A stretch of 55,657 bases of DNA from an uncultured Eubacterium sp. (GTDB lineage Bacteria > Bacillota > Clostridia > Lachnospirales > Lachnospiraceae): contig CAJFUA010000036.1 in the NCBI GenBank assembly GCA_904420085.1, positions 1 to 55,657 on the forward strand. The letters run 5' to 3'. The notes under the pieces were generated by a model that worked only from the letters and a program-made list of their open reading frames with translations, made no database searches and had not been told where the DNA came from. The position numbers were made by a program, and so were the translations under genes. Positions 1 to 11,819 of this stretch are shown in pieces (position 1 is the stretch's first letter; each line of letters opens with the position of its first letter).

Positions 1-81
1 GTAAGAGCTATCGTATCAAGTGGAAGTAACAAAGTTTATGGTGCTTGGGCAAAAGCGAAAAAAGCTGTGAAAGTAAAATAA
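1..81 (+). CDS. C-terminal end of a surface protein (partial)
   Basis: The window opens inside a gene. Frame 1 gives 26 residues ending KKAVKVK and a TAA stop at 79-81. The residues (SSGSNKVYGAW followed by a lysine/valine tail) resemble the last strand of a fibronectin type III-like or Ig-like repeat, common at the end of Lachnospiraceae secreted proteins. That is a family-style impression from very little sequence. A strong terminator follows 16 bases after the stop, so this gene is not cotranscribed with what follows. Confidence 0.55.
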   Translation, partial: VRAIVSSGSNKVYGAWAKAKKAVKVK

Positions 82-97
82 CAAAAACGTGAAAAAT

Positions 98-143
98 GGT
101 GCGTTGCGTTTGTGGTGAATCATAGACGTAGCGCATCTTTTTT
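98..143 (+). terminator. Intrinsic terminator of the partial upstream gene
   Basis: A 12-bp stem pairs 98-109 with 126-137 and includes three G-U pairs. Six T follow at 138-143. It separates the partial gene from the polysaccharide locus. Confidence 0.8.
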
Positions 144-172
144 GTGTCCTAAAGGCGGTTTTTATAAAAAAT

Positions 173-189
173 AATGGACAAAACTGCTA
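173..189 (+). promoter_or_regulatory. Shared operator, copy 1, with a -10-like box at 241-246
   Basis: The sequence AATGGACAAAACTGCTA is the first of four near-identical 17-mers (others at 3924, 7789 and 36726). A TATACT box at 241-246 begins 52 bases after its last base, and the gene at 294 follows. No good -35 hexamer is visible, which fits activator-dependent transcription. The binding protein is inferred; the AraC regulator at 10852-11739 is the nearest candidate. Confidence 0.65.
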
Positions 190-293
190 TTTATTAAAAA
201 AACAAGAGAAATGTTAATTTATTAAAAGATGTGCGTTCTATATACTTAAGACAGTATGTAAGTACATGAAATATAAGAAAAGGAGTGGATAAA

Positions 294-2375
294 ATGTTTA
301 AAAGAAAAACAAAGAAGATTTTAGCATTTGTTCTTACGGTGACATTGGTTCTCACAATGTCAGGTGTAGGAAACATTCGTGATTTTGGAACAAATATTGT
401 AAAAGCAGCAGATGAACCTTCATACAATGCAGCAACAGATATCCTTTTGTATTCCAATGATTCTCTTGTAATGGAACAGGGATCTCAAAGCTTTGGCGTG
501 ACTGTTTCATCAGATGAGGAGTATTACATTAGCTTTACTGCACAGACAGCAGGTGAAATATACTTTGATTACAGAGGCAGTAATTCAAGAGTTTATCTGG
601 GACAGAAACAGTGCGCAGCATTAGGAATAGCTAGCGGAAATGTATGGCCTCAGGGTGATGTGGGCTTGAGTGGTGATGGAGCAAAAGTAACTATTAAGAG
701 TTCCGGTACCAATGCAACTATTTGGGTGAACGGAACAGAAATAGTAACAGACGCAGCATTAGCTACTACAAATGAAAGCGGTACTCCAAAAATCAGCTGG
801 GCATCTACCACGGCTACATTTACAGATGTGAAAGTATGGCAGACAAGCGATGAGCCGGTATACAATGCAGACACGGATACACTGGCATATTCTAATGACA
901 GTGTTGTAATTGGAGCAAAATCAAACTATAGTTTTGGTACAACCAGTTTTACTGCAGATCAGGAATATTATGTATCCTTTAAGGCAAAGTCCACAGCAAA
1001 TGTGTATTTTAATTACAGAGGTAGCACAGGACGAATCCTTTTAGGAACCACCCAGTGTGGTCTGATTGGCTTGGCTTCTGAAAAATGGCCTCAGGGTGAC
1101 AAGGGTTTGGCAACAGACGGCATTAAGGTTACAGTAAAAAGCACCGGAGACAAGGCAAGCGTCTGGATTAATGGAGAAAAAATTGTAGAAGATGCAGCAC
1201 TGGCAACAACGGGAGAGACAGGAGCACCGGCTATCAGCTGGACGGATGCGGAGACAACCGTATCGGATATTAAGGTTTGGAAAACAGGAAAAGAACCGGT
1301 TATTGTAAGTGATGAACCTGTATATAACGAGGAAACAGATACAATAAAATATGAATCGGCATCTTTGCAGGTTCCGGAACAGAGTGAAAGCTTTTTTGAT
1401 GTTACTATTCCAAATACAAAAGCTTATTATATGACAATGGATATACAAACTAACAATTATGCAAATGTTATGTTCAGACAGGGAGCATATTTGAATATTC
1501 AGCCGGCAGGCTATCAGCCGGTAGGAACTTCAACTGATGGTTGGGTGAATAAGTCCACAAATCTGAAAACAGGAGCAAAGCTTACGGTATACAGCGCTCC
1601 GGATACTGTTTCAGTATGGTTAAATGGTGAGAAGATTTTAGATAATGTTGCCATGACAACGACAGACAGCGTGGCTAAGCCGGGTATCAGCTGGTCCTTT
1701 AACGATATCGTGACAGTGACAGATGCCATGGTATGGGTTGAAGGAAAAGATCCAATTGCAACGGTTGATGGTACAGAGGCTGAAGTGATAGATGGCAAAG
1801 TAACATTGGGCGATGCAACATATGGATATTACTGTGATGGGAAGATGTATAAAGCCGGTAGTGTTGTGGAAGTAACAGAGGATATGGCATTTACATCTGT
1901 AAATAGCTTATCTGTAGATGTAGCAGAAGGTGCAGGAATCCGTGTAGACGGCACAGCAGGTATCCGATTCCGGGCAACAGTTACAACAGACAATGAGACT
2001 GCATTGGCATCTGATGCAATCACAGAAGCAATGTTAATTACTGCAAATGATCTATATCAGAACTTTGGAGAATTAACAACAGACTGTGATTATACAAAAT
2101 TAACAGTAAATAATACAGGATGGTATAATGATACTGTTGGAACTTATTGTGGATCCGTTGTAAACATTGTAGAATCCAATTATATCAGAAAGTTTATTGC
2201 AAGAGCATATGTAACAGTAAACTATACAGATGGAACAAGCGTAACAGTATATTCCGGATATACAGGAATCAGATCAATCAAACAGGTAGCTGCTGCGGTA
2301 ATTGAAGCAGGCTATCAGGGATTAGATGATACGCAGAAAGCATTGGTTGATACTTATGCAGCGGCAGTAGAATAA
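294..2375 (+). CDS. Secreted protein with three tandem LamG-like repeats
   Basis: The 693-residue product has a cleavable-type signal peptide (residues 1-38, basic start, hydrophobic core, VKAA end). Three repeats of about 140 residues begin at 40, 186 and 340. Each ends in a WxNGxxI strand, a P-x-I-S-W strand and a VKVW-like strand, the pattern of concanavalin A-like (LamG/DUF1080-like) sandwiches. Repeats 1 and 2 carry a (F/Y)RG motif; repeat 3 is the second subtype with a PGISWSF motif. Residues 490-693 form a separate C-terminal domain with a GIRF motif, of a type I associate with Lachnospiraceae surface proteins. No membrane anchor or LPXTG is visible. The start is the ATG at 294; a GTG at 285 overlaps the AGGAG at 281-285. 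The likely role is glycan binding, inferred from fold and locus. Its repeats match those of the protein at 7928. Confidence 0.8.
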   Translation: MFKRKTKKILAFVLTVTLVLTMSGVGNIRDFGTNIVKAADEPSYNAATDILLYSNDSLVMEQGSQSFGVTVSSDEEYYISFTAQTAGEIYFDYRGSNSRVYLGQKQCAALGIASGNVWPQGDVGLSGDGAKVTIKSSGTNATIWVNGTEIVTDAALATTNESGTPKISWASTTATFTDVKVWQTSDEPVYNADTDTLAYSNDSVVIGAKSNYSFGTTSFTADQEYYVSFKAKSTANVYFNYRGSTGRILLGTTQCGLIGLASEKWPQGDKGLATDGIKVTVKSTGDKASVWINGEKIVEDAALATTGETGAPAISWTDAETTVSDIKVWKTGKEPVIVSDEPVYNEETDTIKYESASLQVPEQSESFFDVTIPNTKAYYMTMDIQTNNYANVMFRQGAYLNIQPAGYQPVGTSTDGWVNKSTNLKTGAKLTVYSAPDTVSVWLNGEKILDNVAMTTTDSVAKPGISWSFNDIVTVTDAMVWVEGKDPIATVDGTEAEVIDGKVTLGDATYGYYCDGKMYKAGSVVEVTEDMAFTSVNSLSVDVAEGAGIRVDGTAGIRFRATVTTDNETALASDAITEAMLITANDLYQNFGELTTDCDYTKLTVNNTGWYNDTVGTYCGSVVNIVESNYIRKFIARAYVTVNYTDGTSVTVYSGYTGIRSIKQVAAAVIEAGYQGLDDTQKALVDTYAAAVE

Positions 2376-2388
2376 GGAGGAGAGAATC

Positions 2389-2526
2389 ATGAAAGAATTA
2401 TACAACAGCCCAGTGGCAGAAGTAGTTGAATTCGACGCAAAAGACGTTATTACAACAAGCGGCATTCTTGACACCTTTACAGCAGAAGCGGCAAATCAGG
2501 ATGCTGGATGGACAGGTTTATATTAG
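2389..2526 (+). CDS. 45-residue peptide of unknown function
   Basis: A short frame begins with ATG 13 bases after the stop of the repeat protein and has a strong AAGGAGGA ribosome binding site at 2374-2381. The peptide starts MKELYNSPVAEVVEF, has the motif DVITTSG near residue 20, and ends with a small polar tail containing AGWTGLY. There is no signal peptide or membrane segment. Small proteins of this style (P-x-x-E-V followed by D-V-I-T-T-S) seem familiar from Clostridia, but I know no function. A terminator begins 24 bases after the stop, so it is probably the last gene of the 294 transcript. A precursor-peptide role is conceivable, but no maturation enzyme is adjacent apart from the FAD protein, which is not a known peptide-modifying family. 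Confidence 0.7.
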   Translation: MKELYNSPVAEVVEFDAKDVITTSGILDTFTAEAANQDAGWTGLY

Positions 2527-2549
2527 ATAATCATCACTGAATAATAAAA

Positions 2550-2596
2550 GAGTTGCCGGTAAATGGTTTTAATCATAAACACGGCAGCTCTTTTTT
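2550..2596 (+). terminator. Intrinsic terminator
   Basis: GAGTTGCCG at 2550-2558 pairs with CGGCAGCTC at 2582-2590 (one G-U pair), followed by six T at 2591-2596. It ends the repeat-protein plus peptide transcript. Confidence 0.85.
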
Positions 2597-2666
2597 CCAC
2601 ACTTGGAGAAAATTAATAAGCGAGCTCTCTGTTATTAATAAAAAAGAGGATAAGGAGAAAACCAAT

Positions 2667-3872
2667 ATGAAAATATCTACAGATGTACTTGTTGTAGGTG
2701 GAGGTGTTTCCGGGACAATGGCAGCCATTGCAGCTGCCCGCAGAGGTGTGAAAGTATCATTAATTGAACGGGGAGGCTGTCTTGGCGGTATGTGGACAGC
2801 TGGACTTGTGGGAATCACTTTGGATAGCGCATATAAAGAAGGCTTGCTCAGGGAGTTCCTTGAAGCGGTTCACAGTGAAATGAACTGTGGAAGTGCCACC
2901 ATTTTTGAAACACAAAAATACATTCTTGAAAAAATGTGTATAGATAGTGGTGTTGAAGTATATTTATACAGCCAGCCATGCGATTTGAAAAAAGAAGGAA
3001 AAGAAATAAAAGAAGTAAGTGTGATTTCAAAATCCGGAAGATTTGATTTTATAACTAAAATTGTAATTGATTGCACAGGAGATGGTGATGTGGCGGCTAT
3101 GGCGGGATGTAAATTCGATTACGGAAGAGCATCAGACGGGAAAGCACAGCCCATGAGTATGATTGCCCTAATTGGTGGTTTAGATCATAAGGCAGAACCA
3201 TACATTTCTTATCCCAATCAACCATTTTGGGAAGCTAGAAATAGGTTTAAGGAAGTACTGGATTCTGTGGGAGCGTCGTATTCTATCGGGTGTCCTTCCG
3301 TTCAGCCGTTGTGCAGTGATGTTTATATCTTAAGCGCAAATCAGGAATACGGGAAAAGTGGGTGTAATGTGACAGAACTTACGGAGGCTACAATCAATGC
3401 ACGAAAGGAAATTTATGAAATGGTAAGAGCTTTGAAAGAAAAAGCGGCAGATAAGTTTTCAAATATTGTGCTGATTGGTACACCGGAGTGTATCGGTGTC
3501 CGTGAAAGTAGAAGGATTCACGGAAGATATACAGTCACACTAGAAGATATGATTGCAGGACGTGAGCACAAAGATGCAGTGTGCAAAGTACGTTATTGGG
3601 TGGATATTCATTCTCTTGAAGATGATGGAGGAAAAGGATTTACGAATGAAGGGATCAAGACGCAACCTTATGATATTCCATTTCGGGCATTGTTGCCTGT
3701 AGATGCAGACAATCTGGTATTGGCGGGACGATGTATCAGTGGGGATTTTTATGCACACGCCAGCTATCGTGTGATTGGTAATATGGCACCGGTGGGAGAA
3801 GCAGCAGGACAAATGTCGGCAAAATCAATTTTGGAAAATAAACCGGTATATGAACTAAAATATGAAAAATAA
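2667..3872 (+). CDS. FAD-dependent oxidoreductase (FAD_oxidored-like)
   Basis: The 401-residue protein begins with a Rossmann FAD-binding motif GGGVSG at residues 11-16, a second strand ending in LIERGG, and a C-terminal flavin segment LVLAGRCISGD followed by GEAAGQMSA. This is the pattern of the FAD_oxidored (PF12831-like) group, which occurs near plant-polysaccharide genes but mostly lacks a defined substrate. There is no signal peptide, so it is cytoplasmic. The ATG at 2667 has AAGGAG at 2652-2657; the same frame is open back to 2553, but that region lies inside the upstream terminator. No copy of the shared operator is seen directly in front, so it may depend on read-through or a weak promoter. 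A role in oxidising a sugar or sugar acid is inferred. Confidence 0.75.
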   Translation: MKISTDVLVVGGGVSGTMAAIAAARRGVKVSLIERGGCLGGMWTAGLVGITLDSAYKEGLLREFLEAVHSEMNCGSATIFETQKYILEKMCIDSGVEVYLYSQPCDLKKEGKEIKEVSVISKSGRFDFITKIVIDCTGDGDVAAMAGCKFDYGRASDGKAQPMSMIALIGGLDHKAEPYISYPNQPFWEARNRFKEVLDSVGASYSIGCPSVQPLCSDVYILSANQEYGKSGCNVTELTEATINARKEIYEMVRALKEKAADKFSNIVLIGTPECIGVRESRRIHGRYTVTLEDMIAGREHKDAVCKVRYWVDIHSLEDDGGKGFTNEGIKTQPYDIPFRALLPVDADNLVLAGRCISGDFYAHASYRVIGNMAPVGEAAGQMSAKSILENKPVYELKYEK

Positions 3873-3923
3873 AAGAGGCAGATATCTGATTTCAAGGGAG
3901 TAAAAATAAACAGTGCCATGTCA

Positions 3924-3940
3924 AATGGACAATACTGCTA
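3924..3940 (+). promoter_or_regulatory. Shared operator, copy 2, with a -10-like box at 3993-3998
   Basis: AATGGACAATACTGCTA differs from copy 1 at one base. A TAAAAT box starts 53 bases after its end, at 3993. The surrounding 212-base gap (3873-4084) is otherwise very AT-rich, so the -10 call is tentative. It precedes the GH2 operon. Confidence 0.65.
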
Positions 3941-4081
3941 AAATAAATGAAATATAGTAGATATGTGCATTCTTTTTTGGATAGGCAAAAATTAAAATAA
4001 ATATATATGATGCGTAAGTGTATCTTTTTTGAAAAAGGTCGCATACAAGAAACAAATTTACTGTCAAAGGAGACTAGGTAA

Positions 4082-7776
<3,695 letters not shown>

Positions 7777-7788
7777 CGATGTCTTAAT

Positions 7789-7805
7789 AATGGATAAAAC
7801 TGCTA
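7789..7805 (+). promoter_or_regulatory. Shared operator, copy 3, with promoter-like hexamers at 7835-7863
   Basis: AATGGATAAAACTGCTA is identical to copy 4. TTGAAA at 7835-7840 and TAGTAT at 7858-7863 are separated by 17 bases, and the -10-like box starts 53 bases after the operator. A partial echo AATGGTTAAA starts at 7808. It precedes the five-repeat surface protein. Confidence 0.65.
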
Positions 7806-7927
7806 TCAATGGTTAAATATAGAATGTTTTTCCATTGAAAGTAGACTGAGAATAAATTAGTATATAAGTATGAAAAAGTTCGTGGGATAACATTATAGAT
7901 AAATCAGGATGGAAAGGGGTCAGATTT

Positions 7928-10777
7928 ATGCAATTTCAGATAAGAAAAAAAACGAAAAGAAGTTTTGCATTGCTGCTGGCATTTTTAATCGTTTTAACTA
8001 CTGTCTTTCAAGTGATTACGCCAAAAAGTGCAATGCTTGTGTGGGGAAATGCTGACGATGAACAGACAACAGATGAGCCACTGTACAGCACGGCGGAACA
8101 TGCTTTGAAATATAGCAATGATAACTTTTTGCTGAGTGCGCAGACAAGTAAAGATTTCGGAGTGACCATTCCGGCAGACATTACTTATTATGTTACATAT
8201 ACCGTTAAGACGCAAGGCGATTGTTGGTTTAACTTCCGTGGAGATACCGGGCGTATATTCATCGGAGCAACACAGTATAGTGTTGTTGGCGTAGAAAATA
8301 CACAATGGATACAGAAAGCCGGACTGGCACAGGCAGAAGAAGGCGTCAGGATTACCATATGCAGCTCTAAAGATAAAGCGACGGTGTGGCTGAATGGAGA
8401 AAAGATTGTGGATAATGCAGCACTTACTGCTACAGATAAAGCAGGACAGCCAAGTATCAGCTGGGTAACGGATAGTGCAACATTTACCAATGTGAAAGTT
8501 TGGATAAGCAAATCCGATGATGCGGAAAAGCCAGAAGACTCGGACGCAGGAACGTCAGACGAACCGAAATATAATGCAGATACGGACAAGTTATGGTATG
8601 ACAAAGCAAGTCTAGAATTAGACGCTTTTAGCAGTAAAGAATTTGGACTCAAATTTAAAGCAGAAGATACTTATTTTGTCAGTTATAGAGCAAAGACACA
8701 AGGCGATATATATTTTAATTTCCGGGGAAATACAGGAAGATTATACATAGGGGCATCTCAGTATTGTGTCATTGGCGTGGAAAATGAAAAATGGGTGCAG
8801 GAAGCCGGACTTGCAAAGACAGAAAATGGTGCAAAAATTACCATCAAAAGTACTGGAGACAAAGCAAGTGTGTGGCTTAACGGGAAAAAGGTTGTTGATG
8901 AAGCAAATCTGGTAACAACCGGTGAATATGGTACTCCGATGGTGAGTTGGACAACAGAAACAACCACTTTGAAAGACGTGAAGGTATGGGCAGACAAATC
9001 TGTACAGACAGTAAAAGATGGAGACAATAAAGAACCGGACATTATTGATGAAAACGAACCGAAATATGATAAATCAAAGCATAGCCTAAAATTTTCAAAT
9101 AATAAGATTGGCATCAGTGCAGAAGGACGTGAAAACTTTGGCGTTACGATTGCAGCAGGAAATACATATTTCACAAGTTTTGTGTTAAAGACACAAGGCG
9201 ATTTTTACTATGACTTTCGTGGAGATACAGGCCGTGTCTATATCGGTGCTTCCCAGTATTGTATTCTGGGCGTGGAAAATGAAAAGTGGGTACAGTCATC
9301 AGGGCTGGCTTCTGGCGCAGATGGTGTCAGAGTTACTATTTGTAGCGCTGGTGATATTGTCAGTGTATGGTTTAACGGAGTGAAAGTGGCAGACAATGAA
9401 AAACTGAATGTTAAGGGACAATTGGGACTGCCTAAGGTCACATGGACAACAGACAAAGTAACATTAGAAAATGTGAAAGTTTGGACAGCAAAAAATCAGG
9501 ATGATACGGTAAGACCTGAAGGTTCGGATGAACCGACATACAATGCAAAGACAGATTACAAATATGATATTCAAAGAGTAACAGAGGGAACCTATAAAAA
9601 TGGAACGCTGACACTGAAACCTCAAAAATCATCGTTTATTTTAAGCGAATTACCATATAATGCGTCATATTATATGACAATGACTATAAAAACCAGCGGG
9701 GCGGTTAATATTCAAAGCCGCAACAAAGAAGACATATTTAATATGAGCAAAGATGGATATACTTCTCTTGCTACAGGTCAAAAGTGGATAGACAAGAAGT
9801 TCCCAACCTTGGTGAACGGAGCAAGAATTACTTTTTACTCTACCGCTAAGCGTTTGGTCGTATGGGTAGATGGTGAAAAGATTGTAGACGGAAAATATGT
9901 AAATAAAGGTACAGCCCAGCCGGGAATCGGATGGTCTTTTGATAATGAGGTGACTGTCAGCAATATTTGTATTTGGACAAAGAAACAATATCAATCTGAT
10001 GAGCCGGTTTACAACAAATCAATAGATACCTTACATGATTTTACATATGGTGGAAAGGTGAAATTAAAAGGCAAAACTGCCCAGATAAGTCCTCAGAATA
10101 CTGTTGGATTTGTTTCGGATTTTGATGCGGATGCAGATTATTATATGTCATTGACAGTAAAGACTGAACAGTCAGTCAACATTATGTACAGAAATCCTGA
10201 TGGATTTATCTGCTTGTCACAGGATGGATATGTGTCCTCAGGTACCAATGGAAAATGGATTAAAAAGACATTTTATAAACTCTCCTCAGGAATGCGTGTT
10301 ACATTTCATTCAACGCCTGAAAAGATTTCTATTTGGGCAGATGGAGAAAAACTGGTAGATGAGTCATATTCCAAAAATGGAGAGGCTTATCCGGGTATTG
10401 CGTGGAGTTTTGATAAAACAGTAGAAGTTTCTGATATCAAACTTTGGAGCAGAAAAACAACCGAACATATTAGTTTAGGCGTAATTGAAAATACCGGAAG
10501 CAGCAGTCTATCAGCAGATAAAACCTATCAGGTGGGACTTCTGGGAGAATCCGGAAATCAAAATTATGTAGACAAACAACCAATGCCGAAAAATGTTTAT
10601 AAAGTCTTGGATAATACGGTTTTGGACAGCAGTGTCAATATTATTGAAGCAGAAGACCAAGAAGAGAAGTCTTTCCCACTTATTCCGATTGCAATAGGAA
10701 TTATCGGTGTGGCAGTCGTTGCAGCAGTTAGTCTTTTGGTTTTTGCAGGACGCAGAAATCGAAATTTAAATAAATAG
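7928..10777 (+). CDS. Membrane-anchored surface protein with five LamG-like repeats
   Basis: The 949-residue protein has an N-terminal signal sequence (about 1-41), five repeats (49-192, 211-354, 376-519, 534-683, 691-840), a linker and a C-terminal membrane helix (916-940) followed by the basic tail RRNRNLNK. Repeats 1-3 share FRG-x-TGR, IGA-x-QY and VKVW-type motifs; repeats 4-5 are a second subtype with YYM-x-(M/L)T, STx-type and PGI-x-WSFD motifs. Most repeats open with a DEP-x-Y segment. The anchoring and repeat layout suggest a multivalent glycan-binding protein on the cell face, which is inference. It has its own copy of the shared operator. The product is closely related to the secreted three-repeat protein at 294, so the two may be soluble and anchored versions of one binder. 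Confidence 0.82.
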   Translation: MQFQIRKKTKRSFALLLAFLIVLTTVFQVITPKSAMLVWGNADDEQTTDEPLYSTAEHALKYSNDNFLLSAQTSKDFGVTIPADITYYVTYTVKTQGDCWFNFRGDTGRIFIGATQYSVVGVENTQWIQKAGLAQAEEGVRITICSSKDKATVWLNGEKIVDNAALTATDKAGQPSISWVTDSATFTNVKVWISKSDDAEKPEDSDAGTSDEPKYNADTDKLWYDKASLELDAFSSKEFGLKFKAEDTYFVSYRAKTQGDIYFNFRGNTGRLYIGASQYCVIGVENEKWVQEAGLAKTENGAKITIKSTGDKASVWLNGKKVVDEANLVTTGEYGTPMVSWTTETTTLKDVKVWADKSVQTVKDGDNKEPDIIDENEPKYDKSKHSLKFSNNKIGISAEGRENFGVTIAAGNTYFTSFVLKTQGDFYYDFRGDTGRVYIGASQYCILGVENEKWVQSSGLASGADGVRVTICSAGDIVSVWFNGVKVADNEKLNVKGQLGLPKVTWTTDKVTLENVKVWTAKNQDDTVRPEGSDEPTYNAKTDYKYDIQRVTEGTYKNGTLTLKPQKSSFILSELPYNASYYMTMTIKTSGAVNIQSRNKEDIFNMSKDGYTSLATGQKWIDKKFPTLVNGARITFYSTAKRLVVWVDGEKIVDGKYVNKGTAQPGIGWSFDNEVTVSNICIWTKKQYQSDEPVYNKSIDTLHDFTYGGKVKLKGKTAQISPQNTVGFVSDFDADADYYMSLTVKTEQSVNIMYRNPDGFICLSQDGYVSSGTNGKWIKKTFYKLSSGMRVTFHSTPEKISIWADGEKLVDESYSKNGEAYPGIAWSFDKTVEVSDIKLWSRKTTEHISLGVIENTGSSSLSADKTYQVGLLGESGNQNYVDKQPMPKNVYKVLDNTVLDSSVNIIEAEDQEEKSFPLIPIAIGIIGVAVVAAVSLLVFAGRRNRNLNK
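8072..10447 (+). repeat. Five tandem coding repeats (about 430-450 bases each)
   Basis: The repeats encode the five domains of the surface protein. They start near 8072, 8558, 9053, 9527 and 9998. The first three and last two form two subtypes, which points to duplication followed by divergence. The protein repeats are clear; at DNA level they are already diverged. Confidence 0.75.
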
Positions 10778-10831
10778 AAATACAGCATGGTGCAAAGCAC
10801 GCAATAACAGAGAGCTTTGCCAATAAGAATA

Positions 10832-10867
10832 AAAGAAAAAGGATGATGTGATCATCTCACATCATCC
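10832..10867 (-). terminator. Terminator hairpin overlapping the AraC stop codon
   Basis: GGATGATGTGA at 10841-10851 pairs perfectly with TCACATCATCC at 10857-10867. Read on the minus strand the hairpin is followed by a T-rich tract (10840-10832). The loop contains the regulator's stop codon (10852-10854), so the last codons form one arm. It also sits downstream of the plus-strand gene at 7928 and may block convergent transcription. Confidence 0.75.
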
Positions 10868-11739
10868 CCCTCCTCCAAAAATGCAGTTTGGAATTGCTGT
10901 TTATATTGTGTAGGAGACATTCCTACATCTTTACTAAATACCCGGCTAAAATGATACGGGTCACTAAAACCAACATATGCAGCAACTTCGGAAATTTTAA
11001 TATCGGAACTGGAAAGAAGAGCTTTTGCATTATCAATTCTTTTTTGGAGTATGTATTTGTGCGGTGTTGTTCCGGTTACTTCACGAAACAGATGCGAAAA
11101 CCGTGAATCGCTCATATAACACATTTGAGCGTATTCATGTATGGATAAGGAATGTTTTGTATAATTGTTTACCATATGATTTAAAGCAGGACTAATTTTA
11201 CTGGATGATAAATCATGAGAAGATTGTCCTTTAATTCTTTGAGAACACATCAAAAGAAAATTTAATAGATAGTTTTGACAAATCAGATAACTGTTTCTGG
11301 AAGGAGTAGTCAACTCCTGAACCATCTGAAGTAATATTTGTTTAAAACCGGAGGTGTTGGTAAGGGTTGAAATACCTTTTAATTCCAATAAGGAAACAAT
11401 TTCTTCTGCACCATATCCGGAAAAATGTATCCATATAACATCCGCATTGTCCGCACCATAGTGGATAATATGCTGTGAGTCATTTGGCTCATATAAAACA
11501 CACTGGGCCGCATTAAGGGTGACAACCTGATTATTCAAGGTGTGATGTCCCTTTCCTGCCAAAACTACTTGGAGCATATAATTTTTACAGCTTCCTGCAG
11601 GTCGAATACATCGAAAGGTATGATTGGTATTCGTAAGAACTTGTCTGCCACAGGCAACAAGATACAAATATTTATTATCAATCGCCTGCAATGCAGGTTC
11701 GTTTTGGTTATTACTACCAACACTTGTAATGATTCGCAT
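10852..11739 (-). CDS. AraC-family transcriptional regulator
   Basis: The 295-residue protein has an N-terminal cupin-like sensor domain (about 30-170, with HHTLNNQVV and HFSGYGAEE segments) and a C-terminal double helix-turn-helix (about 195-290). The latter includes ISEVAAYVGFSDPYHFSRVF, the signature stretch of AraC proteins. The ATG at 11739 is preceded by AAGGAG eight bases away; a longer open frame upstream lacks a site. It diverges from the ABC transporter array at 11820 and probably activates it in response to a sugar. It is also the nearest candidate for binding the four shared 17-bp sites, which has not been shown. Confidence 0.88.
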   Translation of the reverse strand: MRIITSVGSNNQNEPALQAIDNKYLYLVACGRQVLTNTNHTFRCIRPAGSCKNYMLQVVLAGKGHHTLNNQVVTLNAAQCVLYEPNDSQHIIHYGADNADVIWIHFSGYGAEEIVSLLELKGISTLTNTSGFKQILLQMVQELTTPSRNSYLICQNYLLNFLLMCSQRIKGQSSHDLSSSKISPALNHMVNNYTKHSLSIHEYAQMCYMSDSRFSHLFREVTGTTPHKYILQKRIDNAKALLSSSDIKISEVAAYVGFSDPYHFSRVFSKDVGMSPTQYKQQFQTAFLEEGDDVR

Positions 11740-11819
11740 AGTATACTCCTTATTTCTTATGTGTGTTAATGTTAAGGCAATTATATAAAAAATGAAAAAA
11801 CTAGTCAAGAGGTGTACAA
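11740..11819. promoter_or_regulatory. Divergent promoter region between AraC and the ABC array
   Basis: The 80-base gap must hold the regulator's promoter and probably that of the transporter array. It contains no copy of the 17-bp operator. A TATATAAAA stretch lies near 11780 and an AGAGG ribosome binding site near 11809. I cannot define clear -35/-10 pairs. Confidence 0.4.

Noticed and set aside
2553-2666. Longer start for the FAD oxidoreductase (38 extra residues)
   Set aside because: The extension lies inside the terminator hairpin and its residues do not look like the family; the ATG at 2667 has a proper ribosome binding site and begins just before the Rossmann motif.
228-3973. Second shared element, GTGCRTTCT, at 228-240 and 3961-3973
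   Set aside because: Its distance to the 17-bp operator differs (39 versus 21 bases) and it is absent at copies 3 and 4, so it is probably chance.
7808-7817. Second half-site of the shared operator (AATGGTTAAA)
   Set aside because: The echo 19 bases downstream of copy 3 is not seen at the other three copies.
10792-10820. Plus-strand terminator after the five-repeat protein (GCAAAG/CTTTGC)
   Set aside because: The stem is only six base pairs with a long loop and no T tract follows.
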